This document shows, one piece after another, positions 10,503 to 20,670 of a stretch of 64,000 nucleotides of DNA. How positions within the stretch are numbered: the stretch's first letter is position 1; each line of letters begins with the position of its first letter. The stretch comes from Gracilaria domingensis (Eukaryota > Rhodophyta > Florideophyceae > Gracilariales > Gracilariaceae): NCBI GenBank assembly GCA_022539475.1, contig VCMS01000221.1, forward strand, positions 29,838-93,837, read 5' to 3'. Position numbers and translations under genes: made by a program. The notes under the pieces are model-generated. The model was not told the DNA's origin. It ran no database searches and saw only the letters and a program-made list of their open reading frames with translations.

Positions 10503-11504
10503 TGTGGAACAAACACGATCCGGTAATCGGCGCCTGATGCATCTCGTAATGAGCACTGAGCCCCTTGGGTGACGTGGCGCACACTATGAATGGCACTCCC
10601 ATTTTTGGTTAAAATTCGGAAGAAGTCTGCAGGAACCTTTATAGGTAGATGTGAGAATTAGCTCACGGATACGAGCGGACGTTGGACTTCGTAGCCGACG
10701 TGTAGAGTAGATACTCAAGGTGTACCCGCCGGGGTTTTGCGCAGGAACCCTGACACTGGGTCGTACACGTGTTCGAACCTCGAGAGGTAGACAGCAGAGT
10801 TGTAGTTACTAATAGCTCAATTCTTGGTAGGTTCCTGTATAGGCTCGGGCCATCTCGCCCTGGAGTCTACCAAGTAAACTCACCTGAGTCGTGTCCTGTC
10901 TCCCAGGACCGGGCTATAGATATTATTGCCTACGTAGGTTCACTACTACTCGCGGACGGTAACCACTACTGGTCTCGACATTTCTACTCCTCAGGGTCCT
11001 TAAGGAAGCCAAAGCTTGCACCTATTTTTGGTTTCTTGTTACTGTTTCGATATCGGCTTCTGTAGAGCGTCCTGGCCAAAGAGTGGCGTCGCTCTGGACA
11101 TCGCCACCTGGTTTAGGTACTGCTTCCGCCCTCGTACGGGTATTCTCTGGCCCCACTCTGGTGCATTCTGTTGGCACCACTGCGTGGTCGTCGCGCCGAT
11201 ATCGGCTCTGTTACCGCCGGTTGGCACGGGCCGTAGCTCCACTCCGTGGTCGGTTTCCGTATACACCGTCCACACGGTTGAGTGTTCGTGATCCCATATT
11301 TTGGGCTCTACCTCGTTACTCACTTCGGCTCCGCTCCTTTCTCGGTTTCACCTCTGTAGGTATATCCAGACAACGTCTCCGGTCTTACACCCGGCTTGAC
11401 TCTTGTTTGGGCACGTACAGAGGGCTGTGTCACTGAGACTGCCCATATAGAGAGCAGGACTCGGACATCCTGTCGATCATCCCTATTTCTGGGTTTGCTC
11501 TACA
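10503..11504 (+). mobile_element. Solo LTR of the element-A family inside MutS2
   Basis: It begins TGTGGAACAA and ends TTTGCTCTACA, matching both ends of the element-A LTRs (17,336 and 28,637). Internal blocks also match, such as the CCGCCGGTTGGCACGG and GTGACGTGGCG stretches. It is flanked by a perfect 5-bp direct duplication, GATAC, at 10,498-10,502 and 11,505-11,509. Taking out the LTR and one duplication brings the MutS2 frames on both sides into register. It is diverged from the other LTRs, so this is an older insertion reduced to a solo LTR by recombination. Confidence 0.9.
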
Positions 11505-11984
11505 GATACCAACCCGCTTTGATTGCTGGACATGCGGCATCCACTGCTGTAGTGGCCGGCAATGACACAAGCGCACTCTGCACGGCCGCAAACGTCCTCC
11601 GAGCAAACAGCAGAAAGTAAAGAACCGTTGTGGAAGCGCGATGTGATTCCGACGAGCTATGAGCTCTCCGATGGTGTTCGTTGCGTCAGTGTTACTGGGC
11701 TGAATACCGGTGGAAAAACGCTCGCGGCAAAGACTCTTGGTGTGTCTGTGCTCATGGCGAAGGTTGGTATGTTTGTACCCGGCGTGCTGCAGAGAAGTGG
11801 CGATGACGGTTCTATGTGTCACCGGATTCGTTACTTTGATAACGTGCTTGCGGATGTTGGTGATGACCAATCGCTTGTGCAGTCGTTGTCAATTTTCTCC
11901 GGGCACGTTGAGAGAATCAAGCGTATCCTGGCCGCGAGAACGCGAGAGTCGTTGGTTTTATTGCACGAGATTTGCTCTGGAACA

Positions 11985-12068
11985 GTACGTATGATTGTCT
12001 TTGTGTTTGCTACAATTTGATACGAATCTATTAACTTTCTGAGTTCTGTGCGACTGTTGCATACACAG
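11985..12068 (+). other. Spliceosomal intron in MutS2, 84 nt
   Basis: The coding sequence breaks at the conserved SGT motif of the MutS ATPase and resumes with D-x-A-EGAALL. Between lies GTACGT...ACACAG, a canonical GT-AG intron in phase 0. Removing it restores the family motif exactly. This shows the gene is nuclear in a eukaryote. Confidence 0.85.
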
Positions 12069-13225
12069 GATTCGGCTGAAGGAGCTGCGTTGCTTTTGGA
12101 ATGTCCATTCTCAGACATATGGCCGTCGGCCAACGAGCAGCTCTAACTTTTTGCTACCACACATCATGGCGAGCATAAAACTCTAGAGTATGCGAAGGAC
12201 AATTCCGCACTCTTCTTCGAGAACGCGGGCATGGATTTTGACGATGTGAACATGGTGCCGACCTATCGGTTGATCTAGGGGATACCGAGTAGGTCAAATG
12301 CTCTTGATATTGCAGAGCGACTTGGCTTGAATTCCTCAGTCATTGAGGAGGCACGCTTTCTTCAAAGGTAGGCTATGGCAAGAACGGTGACAGCTCACGG
12401 GTGGACATTGAGAAGATGATATCCAGCCTCGATCGTGATAAGAACGCGGCTGAAGCTGCACGCGAGGATACGGAACGCGCTTTACGGGAAGCAAAGACAA
12501 TGCGTTCTGAGTAGGAGGGTCGTCTCCATCGATTAAGGGAGAATGAGGCGCAGCTCAGAAAGGACCAGAAGAGTGCGATGGAACTCGAAGGGAAGCAGGC
12601 AGAGAAGCAAATCGCCAAAGTTATTCGAGAGATGCAGAAAGGTAGTGGTTCTGCGCAGGCCGCAGGCCGCGAGACGGAAAAGCTGAGGAAGATGAAAGTT
12701 CCTGGTGCCGAGAATTCTCCATCGCAAGTTGTGCCATCGGAATCAACCAACATTGATGATCTTAGAGGAGATGATAAGGTGATTGTTACCAGGCTGAGTG
12801 CTAATGAGGTAGAGGTAGTGCAAAAGCTCAGCAAGAATGAACTGATGGTAGCTATTGAAGCGATGAAGGCAAAAGTCAAAGTCGAGGAAGTCGCATCAGT
12901 TAATTAGAGGAAGGTTAAACAGACCAATATCACATCCAAACGGCGTCGAGGGAACCGGACGCGTAGCAAGCAGCTCAATGTACGTACGGCTGCAAATATG
13001 ATTGACATCAGAGGGCAGAGGGTGGATTCGGCCCAGCCTTTAGTTGACCGGGCAATCATCAATGCGCGTGCGATGGGGACTTTATGGGTCATACACGGAC
13101 ATGAAACTGGACGTTTGAGGGACGGAATAAGAGAGTTTCCGTCACAACATGAACTAGTTGAACGAATATCATACGCAGAGCAGGATGACGGTGGCACTCG
13201 GGTTACGATAACATTTCTTCAGTGA

Positions 13226-13566
13226 ATGTCGGCAAATAGCCTTTACTCTCAATAGGCCATTTGGAACGAAACAAAGGTATGTTACATGCTGTTCTATTGC
13301 TACGATGAACGATGTTTACGGGTGCATGGTGTCGTCTCTGCTCCGATCTCAATCGACCAGGCACTGGTCGGGATCAAAGGTCACGTTGCGCTAATTCGGG
13401 GCTGCTTATCTGGTTTGAACGGCATTGTGTGTAACAGGCATCCTGCATCCTTATCCACATCTTGCATGAAGTTTAAGTTCTGCGAGCACGAGGTTGGACC
13501 CGCGGCTCGCCATTCATGCCCGACGAAAAGCATATTCTCGTCGATACTCATTCATGTCCTGGTGGC
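13226..13566. other. Spacer between convergent MutS2 and LSm6
   Basis: The two genes point at each other across about 340 bp. A short ORF here has no coding character. The shared 3' regions of both genes would lie here; no terminator signal is claimed. Confidence 0.4.
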
Positions 13567-13833
13567 CTAGATATACAAGACGTTGTTCCCGCGTATGAAA
13601 GCATCGCCGAAGGTATTCTTAAGCTCGCCATGGACGTACTCTTCCGTCTGATCCAGCGCTATGTTCATGTAACCATCCAGACAGGCAAGAATTCCTGGGG
13701 ACTTCACCGAGGTGTTCAGTTCCACGACGACCGGGCGCCCAAGCAATGCCTTGAGGAAATCGGCGGGGGTACTTCCGTGGCCCTGACTCGCAGACACCCG
13801 GTGTGATATAGTCCCGGACACGTGAGGAAACAA
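13567..13833 (-). CDS. LSM6: U6 snRNA-associated Sm-like protein LSm6
   Basis: The translation from about 13,795 to the stop at 13,567 reads TPADFLKALLGRPVVVELN, then GILACLDGYMNIALDQTEEY and ends GDAFIRGNNVLYI. This is a full Sm fold (Sm1 with the LDGYMN motif, Sm2 with IRGNN) and very close to LSm6 of animals and plants. LSm6 is part of the LSm2-8 ring on U6 snRNA in the nucleus and the LSm1-7 ring in mRNA decay. It stops directly after VLYI, lacking the short basic tail of most homologues. No ATG lies in frame upstream (the open frame begins with a non-ATG codon), so a small first exon with the start codon is probably upstream, with a 3' splice site such as ...GAGTCAG near 13,789. It is undisturbed, in contrast to its neighbours. 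Confidence 0.85.
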   Translation of the reverse strand: MFPHVSGTISHRVSASQGHGSTPADFLKALLGRPVVVELNTSVKSPGILACLDGYMNIALDQTEEYVHGELKNTFGDAFIRGNNVLYI

Positions 13834-14063
13834 AGAGCCGCATTACTGCCGTCACAAATGGTTATCGTTGTATAGTTTGATCACGGCTGTCAAACATCTC
13901 GGCGCACCGTTAATATCGTCGACGCTGTGATACGCCTGTAACGCTTCACTCCAGGTTAATAACTGTTGTGCTCATATATGTTGAGAGTAAGTGGGGCGAA
14001 CTCAGCTACACATAAACCCAGCTTCTTGTACCTTTTGAATGCACTTTTCTGCCCCCCATGAAT

Positions 14064-14711
14064 TCAGATATTGTTCGTATATCCCTGTAACAGATTTCCC
14101 CGACTTCTCGCATCATTCAAAAGACGAAGACGTAGTATTCCCTGAGCGCTAATCTCGTTGTTCCATATCTCAAGAACATTCTCGATAGTGCCGGGTAACC
14201 CTGGAACAAACGGCTTAATCAGGGATACATCTTCTCGATTCTTACTTGTTTTCTTTCTATTCTTCTCGCATTGCTTCCTTCGAACTGAGTTTGCTGAATT
14301 ATTTTGTACCACGCCCCTGTCTTTCTCATTACTCTTGTTGTCAGCCGCTGATTTCATATCAGATCTCTTTGCGGTTATACAACTCTCAAACGATTGGTTT
14401 CGTCTTTCCATTATGTATTTCAGCCTTCTTTCTAGTAAGCGAATATAGACTTTATCATAGCTTACTTCTCGCTCTAAATCTTCTTCTTTCTCAGAGCAAA
14501 GCCGGGGATCATCGATCCATTGCGGAGCAGTTTGTAGAATTTGCTTTACCATTGCAGGACCAGTTTCTTTTTCAGCCTTAATTTGAACTGGTACCACAAA
14601 TCCGATTTCTTTTCCTCCTCCTTGTAGAACACATGACGTTCTTCTTCTTTCCATACGTTTAAAACAGACGGATGATAAATTCCTGACGCGAAAATCAATG
14701 AGAGAGATCAA
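14064..14711 (-). pseudogene. GCR1_C-like DNA-binding ORF, second copy
   Basis: This minus-strand ORF of 215 codons starts upstream of 14,711. The N-terminal and central parts are charged and helical (many Lys, Glu, Arg). The C-terminal part has IKPFVPGLPGTIENVLEIW, the same motif as the copy at 2344-2541. The frame ends at 14,064, but the next residues of the domain (EQYLNSWG, comparable to ESYIDSW in copy 1) continue in another frame, so there is a frameshift near 14,070. It is probably the DNA-binding partner of a Crypton-like recombinase, perhaps the one at 46,389 before element B was inserted between them. No ATG choice can be defended. Confidence 0.5.
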
Positions 14712-15634
14712 ATGTCAAAAGTTTCAAGAGAGATCCCACTAGATGTTGAACCGAAACTGCCAGACAAACCTCATCTGACTTACTGAAATATTTTGCTTTG
14801 TTCTTTTTAAAACTTTTTGCCCTGTTATTGCTATGGTTTTCAAATGCAGCCCTCGCTTTTTATGAACAGTATATGCTACATCACTTTTTCTTAAAAAAAT
14901 AACCCCCGCAGAGCACTCTATGCTAGTAGAATGTAACCATCCCTTCGCTACTGACAAAGTATTGTTTTCTTTTGACGTGTTCTTAGAAATGCAGCACCTT
15001 AAATGTAGTCATGTGTAGGTGCATAACATGGCTCACCAACCTCAGAAAGGCTTTGGCCGATTTAAAAGATTTTACATGCCTTTAAACCACGAAATAGAGC
15101 ATATATTGTAGACTTCCGTGAATGTTCTCATGCTTTTCGGCTTTATTTTTCTAAATAAACATAGTGAGAATTCACAGCTAGTTTTTGTTGCTTGAACCCT
15201 CTTCAACACAGGAAAAGCGTGGCTGTGAGTATTTGTTTTACCGTTGCATACATAAGTAGACAAAAGGTCCAGAGAAATACTCTGCAGTTCAAAATGTCTA
15301 ATATACTTAGGTCCTTACTCTTCTTCTCTTCGGTGAACGTTCACGGTGAACAATCAATGCTAATCCTAAACGTTCAAAATGATCGTTATTAATTTCGCAG
15401 AGACCCACATTTTACCTTTGCACATTATCCTTCGCCCTATTTTAAAACCCGTTACAATTCCAATATGCTACTATCTTCTTAAATGATCCACCCCGGCATC
15501 TAAACATTGCCACTAGCAATTTCTTACAATAAACACAGGATCTCTTCTAGTGCTTTGTATCGTCCAAACAGGACTTGTTGTGGTACTTCTCCGCTTTTGC
15601 CGCTTGCATTGAATACAGAACTTTTCCTACACAT
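14712..15634. other. AT-rich spacer with one palindromic iteron, left flank of element B
   Basis: No gene seen. At 15,332-15,352 it holds GGTGAACGTTCACGGTGAAC, the same iteron that is repeated many times at 43.9-46.2 kb. The two regions were contiguous before element B inserted at 15,634/43,903. Confidence 0.6.
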
Positions 15635-16060
15635 TGTAGTGCAATGGGATGCACCTCCCGATGGGTGTATGGTAGTAGTTTGCAGTAGTTAGTGTGCACA
15701 GGGTGCACCTCGGGTCCCACACGTGTAGGGTTGTGACAGTTGTCGTGTAGCCCTTCGCGACCCCCCTTATAGGTAGATAGTTTATTATTTTCGACACGTG
15801 CCTACTGCCCGTGGGAGGTGCACGTAAGCATCTCCCGCCGGGCAGAGCTCACCGTGGTAAACCTCAAGCACCCCCTAGCCGATTCTTCCATCGTCTAGTT
15901 TCCCACAAGGGTCATCCTACCGTCACTACCGGTGCTGCGCGCCTATCTCGCGCCCCGTTGTTAGCGTCCGTTGAGTGCTCCTTCGTACCCGCTTAGGTGC
16001 TGCCCATTTTGTTCCTTTATCAGGGCATAGTACGTTGTCACCGCCTGTGGCTGTACTACA
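15635..16060 (+). repeat. 5' LTR of element B
   Basis: 426 bp, TGTAGT...TGTACTACA, with 9-bp near-perfect inverted ends. It is about 95% identical by eye to the 3' LTR. Just after it, GTCTCCCGACTTAG resembles the primer-binding site of element A. Confidence 0.9.
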
Positions 16061-16294
16061 ACTCGTCTCCCGACTTAGAATTACCCTCTCGGGTCTTTTC
16101 TGGTTAATTCGACCCTCACGGGATTCGCGTCGTCGCTTTTAAATCATTTCTTCCCTCTCGGGCCTTTCCGTTCCGTCGCGGATGAATTGGTTTCGCCGCT
16201 TCGTCGCTTTTTCCCTCTAAGGTTTTCTCGAACTAGCCCGCATTTGGGTTCATTTTGTCGCAAGCCGGACGAAAATTTCCCTCCGCCTACCGTT

Positions 16295-17280
16295 ATGGTT
16301 ACCCCACCGGGATCTTCCCATGGACACGCTGGTCTTGCTCAACCCCATCGAGATAACGACACTGACGAAGTGCGCCTGCTCCCGGTTCAGGGCTCCGAGC
16401 ACCCAAAGTACCGATGGAGGGATTCTACCACGTGTGGAGGACCCGGAGCGCATACTCGGTCAGTCCTCCCCGACCGACTTTCGGAACCGTCTCCAGGCCA
16501 TGCGCCAGCATGCCTCTCGAGAAGCGACTCCGCAGCCGCAGACCCCCAGGGTAACAGCGCCCGAGACCCTCGTTGGGACTCCGCAACGACCCGCAGGGAG
16601 TGAGGTTCAACCCGTTACGGGAGAGCTACTCATAGCCCTGAGGCCACTCGTGGAGTCTATGGTGACCCTCGAGGTCTAGCGCCGTATTCCCCATAGAGTT
16701 AATGCTGAAGTGGAGGGCTTGATGGATACCCTTGTCCAGCGAGTCGATTCTAAGATGACCGTCATCGGAATTCTGAGCGGCGCTATTGCCAGCAGTGTGC
16801 ACACTGAGGTACAGCGCCGTCTCCAGCTCGCTCCCATTGGGTACGAGCAAACTGTCAACCGTCAGCCGGCCGTCTCGGTATGGCAACCGACCACTATCCC
16901 TGGCAAACATGAAGCAGATTGCAGACCCAGCAGGGACCCCAGCAGTGATAGACCCGACTTGGGAACTCCTCTTCTAGGGAAACTGAAGAGTTACGTTGCG
17001 TGACCCAATTGGGACGCGACAAAAGGGGAAGAAGGAGACGCCCAGGCCAAAATCGGAACCGGAGGAGGTCATCCCTTTTGGGTCCTGACTTTCCGACTCG
17101 GACGACTCTCACTCGAGCTCAGATATGCCCGAGTGGAGCGACTCGGACTGCTCCGACCCGGAGCGGGACGAATTGCGACTTGCGAAGCATTCTACCCAAG
17201 AATGGGAACTAATTGAAGGTGCTTAGGTCCAAGCTCTGCTCTTCGAAATGCAGAAGTATCAAATGTATGCTTCTGTCTCT
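16295..17280 (+). pseudogene. Gag remnant of element B
   Basis: The main frame (from about 16,320, in-frame TAG at 16,677, on to 17,003) gives a Pro/Thr-rich region and then helical, coiled-coil-like segments (VEGLMDTLVQRVDSKM). A second frame from about 17,085 gives a Ser/Asp-rich acidic stretch ending near 17,278. Position directly after the 5' LTR and composition suit Gag. No CCHC knuckle is visible. Its 3' part is cut by element A at 17,336. Confidence 0.5.
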
Positions 17281-17335
17281 CGCCCTTAATCTAACTCCTG
17301 ACAAGTCTAACATGACCTAACTAGGACTTTGTGAC

Positions 17336-18353
17336 TGTGAAGCAACGGCTTTCCGCTATCGGATTCATCATGTCGCTCGTAATGAGATGGTGCCGATGGC
17401 CGGTGACGTGGCGAAGTTATGAAAAACTCCCTTTAATTTTGGGCAACTTTTGGAGGGTTGTAACGGAACCTCGATAGCTGGATCCTCTGTAGGAAGTGGA
17501 TATTCAGTGGAATAGTTGGCCACGTGTGAAAGGTAGCCTGCAGATAGTTGTGCCACATCCGCTGGGAACTACCCCACCCCCTGACAGTGGGTTGTCCACG
17601 GGTAGAACCTTCGGGAGGTGTGTACCGTAGACATAGTAATAGTATATACGCTCGGGAGATCTCACCCTTGAGCCTCCAAGTAAATGGGGAACTGAGTCGA
17701 CACTTAAGTCGAATCCTGTTCAGGATCGGGCTATAGTAGCTTGCTGCCTACGTATGTCTACGACTCCACCTGGAGAGTAACCATGACTGGTATCGGCATT
17801 ACTACCCCTCAGGGTCACTAAGGAAGCACTTGTCTCGCCATCCTTGGATCTTTGATTGTCTTTACCGTTGTGTCGGTTGTCTTTTGTTGTTTCTTGTTCT
17901 TCTTTTGTTGTTAATTCTTGTTGTTGTCACTCTGCTGAGTTTCGTTGTTTACACTTGTTCACCTGGTTCAGGTATCGCTTCCGTACCAGTATTGGGTTCA
18001 CTCTTGGCGCCTTTGAGTGCGTCGCCCCGCTGTCGGACCTGTTCCCGCCGGTTGGCACGGTCCGTAGCTCTACTCCGGTGGTTTCTACCGTGAGCTTTCC
18101 CCCGTTTACAGGGTCCCCTTTCTCTTCCCTCTGTTCAGGTTCGGATCACCCTCCATATCTGGATCTGCACCGTTCTTTGCATTCCATCTCTGTAGGTATA
18201 GCCAGGCACCGTCTCCGGTCTTACACCCGGCTTGTCACTCGACTCGAGTACGGACAGAAGGTTCTATGGCTGAGCCTACCTCCCATAGGGAGTAGGACTC
18301 GGACATCCTAGTGGAGATTCCCCATAGCATTCATCGCAGAGTTTTGCTCTACA
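17336..18353 (+). repeat. 5' LTR of element A
   Basis: 1018 bp. A TATA-like AGTATATA at 17,641 is in the position expected for the U3 promoter; the transcription start is not determined. Confidence 0.9.
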
Positions 18354-18356
18354 TTT

Positions 18357-18374
18357 TGGTCTCCCGACCTAGAA
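18357..18374 (+). promoter_or_regulatory. Primer-binding site of element A
   Basis: TGGTCTCCCGACCTAGAA starts 3 bp after the LTR. It begins with the TGG expected for pairing with a tRNA CCA end. The same sequence lies next to the 5' LTR of element 2. I do not assign the tRNA. Confidence 0.65.
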
Positions 18375-18565
18375 CGGGACAGGAACATAACTGGGTTGTT
18401 GTATCAATTGGAATCTGGACACTTGGAAACCTCTTTTCGGGAGATTGACATTTATAACCCCTTTCTGACGGTTGTGATTAGATTTATTCTATCCCCTTTT
18501 CGGTAGTTCGGAAGTCTCGTGATTTCTCACCTAATTATCCCGGGGTCCAGTTGGTTACCTGGAGT

Positions 18566-20670
18566 ATGCGGCGTCAGGCTCCGTCCTCGAAAGGAAGATC
18601 GGTTACGTCGAACGCCGCTGCTCGTTCGGGTGGTGCGCGTTCAAGGACATCGGTCCCCGAACCGGGAAGTAATCGTGAAAACTCCGAGAACCCGGACGCG
18701 CCAGTTGATGGACAGGAGGTTGTAGAATTTCCTCCGCAGGCTGCACCGCAACCAGAAGGGAAAGATCCAGTCGTGGAGATACTGTCAACCGCACCGCCGG
18801 AAAAGCTTGACTCTCAGGAGTACAGTAATCTGGGCGCTCGCCTTAGCATCGCTAATGCAGCTCACGTATCTCTCATCGAGTCACTCGAGGAGCTCCGTCG
18901 ACAGGTCTATAAACTTCTAGATAAGGATGTCTCGGGAGAAGTTCGTACCCTGAGACAGGAGATGAATTCCATCATGGAGTGCTTCCCCAAGGGCATATGT
19001 AGAGGACTCTCGCCTCGAAAGAGAGGAAACCCGAACCGCCCTGGAGCGAATCCATGTACGTTTGGATATCCTCGAAGCCACTATTAGGATGGATGAGAAG
19101 ACAGAAGCCGCCGAGCGGAATCGTTCGGATGCCGAAAGTTCCCTTCGTCGATCTAGTAAGAGGACCCGTCGCAAGTCCATAAAGGAATGTCGTAATTATT
19201 CGGATGTGTCTGACTGCCACTCCGGAAGTAGTTCGGACAGCTCGTCATCGTCGTCACTCTCCGATTCCTAGGATGATAGCCGCCGCCGGCATTCCCGTTC
19301 GTCAAAGTCACGGTCTAAAGATACCTTTACCTCTCAAGGGGGTATCCGTACTCGGAAGGAGGGAAAGAAGCACCATGGCTTGAAGGAGTCGAAGCCATCC
19401 AATCCGTTATATTGGAAGTTGCTTTCATATCGATATTATCGACTTCAGGATACCTCCGAAGTTCTGACCTCGAGAGAAACTGGAAAAGTTAGGGATTTTA
19501 TCCGAAGACTCGGCATTACTCTAAACACGAGATTTTACCGGAGAAGACCCCATTCTGGTTCTGGATTTCCTCGCAAGGTTCGTGCAAGAAGCCGATATAC
19601 TCGGAATGAGTGAGGGACAGGCGTATGTAGCCCTCCCGTATTACCTCAAAGGTCTGGCAGAGGACCAATTCAATTCCGTCCGCGAATCATTGAGAGCCTC
19701 GGAAGGAGGAGTTACGTGTTGGCCCGAAGCGGTACACTACCTCTTACGGTCATACGCTACTGGTCACGTCATTCGAAAGGCTACGTCAGCCCTGAGGGAT
19801 ACGAAACAACGTCCGGGAGAAACGGAAACCGCTTATTCAACGCGCCTGAATAAGGCTTTCCACCGCTGTGGTAATGTTCATCCGTCTGGAGAGAGATGTA
19901 ACATGTTTATGGATGGGTTAGATCCCGAAATACGGGCACTAGTAGCCCGATATCGGGAGGATAATAGAAAGATGACCTACCTTGCATTGGTACAATATGC
20001 CCAAGCCGAAGGGGAAACGCTCCGAGCTCTGCGTCCGTCTAGGTCAAAGCCTCGTAAGGTACTATTCGCTGAGGAATCTGATTACGCATCCACCCAATAC
20101 GATGGGAACGACTCCAATTTGGATCATGACAACATCAACCTCGTAGGTAGCAACCCCGACTGATTGGGTACTTCAGAACTACCGTCCACGTCAGCTCCGT
20201 CATCGGAGACTGACCCTGCATTTTATGCACAGAGACGGCGAGTTCCCGCAGCACCTATTCGCTATGGAGGTCATGGGATGAGATTCAGTGGCCCAGGATG
20301 GAGGGAAAACACCCCGCAGGGTCGTGTGGATAGAGGTCCGCAAGACCAATCAACCTCAGTTATCTGCTACGATTGTTACAAAGTTGGGCATATCTCGACG
20401 CAGTGTACACTCCCAGCACAAGAAAGGTTGAGAATTATCGCTCAGTTCGAGTCCCTCACGCCAGAAAATCAAGCTCGTGTGCCAAGAACTTCCTATGAAG
20501 GCGCGAAGCACGCGATGGCTGTCCACTTGAGTGGCGGATCAAATCTTGGTCAGGCCGCCCGCGCGGCAGCCCAGAACATGGTGGGAAATTTCGAACCCGC
20601 GAACGGTCATCAGCACGATGCCCAGGATGGGAGCTGCCCCCAACAGGTGGGTCCTGCTCCAAAAAACTAA
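18566..20670 (+). pseudogene. gag: Gag of element A, frameshifted
   Basis: It starts at ATG 18,566. N-terminal disordered and coiled-coil segments (about residues 80-140) come first, then a Ser/Asp run followed by Arg/Ser dipeptides (RS-like). The capsid-like middle has a DFLARFV/LGMSEGQAYVALPYYLKG region and a tRNA-gag-like RPGETETAYSTRLNKAFHRCG. A CCHC zinc knuckle CYDCYKVGHISTQC follows near 20,358. Frameshifts lie near 18,990 and 19,535, with stops at about 19,269 and 20,161. It ends with TAA at 20,668 directly after the slippery site. Element 2 has the same protein with its own, different breaks. Confidence 0.8.
20661..20667 (+). promoter_or_regulatory. -1 ribosomal frameshift site (A_AAA_AAC) between gag and pol
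   Basis: In the gag frame the codons are CCA AAA AAC TAA, so the heptamer A AAA AAC is exactly in the X_XXY_YYZ register and the stop codon follows at once. The pol frame is -1 relative to gag and is open from here. Element 2 has G_AAA_AAC at the same place (57,709-57,715). Confidence 0.75.

Larger units (their letters stand above)
9895..13225 (+). pseudogene. mutS2: MutS2-like protein (MutS core, ATPase, Smr domain), broken
   Basis: The order of motifs is that of MutS2. A core region comes first, with a VIPVKSP motif, VHD-SESG and YLEP, then LND-L. After the inserted solo LTR there is an MRHPLL motif, a Walker A loop (GLNTGGKT; the usual Pro is Leu), and a DDQSL-QSLS-FSGH signature. The Walker B-like LLHEICSGT follows, with His in place of the usual Asp. 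After an intron come EGAALL, TTHHGEH and PTYRL-GIPS-SNALDIAERLGL, then a coiled coil, and a C-terminal Smr domain (IDIRGQRV...VIHGHETGRLR) ending at 13,225. In-frame stops occur at 10,429, 11,520, 11,550, 12,144, 12,276, 12,512 and 12,905, with a frame change near 12,370. The 5' exon is not identified; a 3' splice site near 9895 is likely. MutS2 acts on branched DNA and stalled ribosomes in bacteria. Here it cannot be functional. Confidence 0.85.

Noticed and set aside
9895-13225. Stop codons read through by a variant genetic code
   Set aside because: Long frames in the same window (copia gag, antisense ORF, LSm6) end normally at TAA, TAG or TGA, and the relics also have frameshifts and lost catalytic residues.
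13226-13570. + strand ORF 13,286-13,570 as a gene
   Set aside because: It runs into the antisense of LSm6 and shows no homology or coding character.
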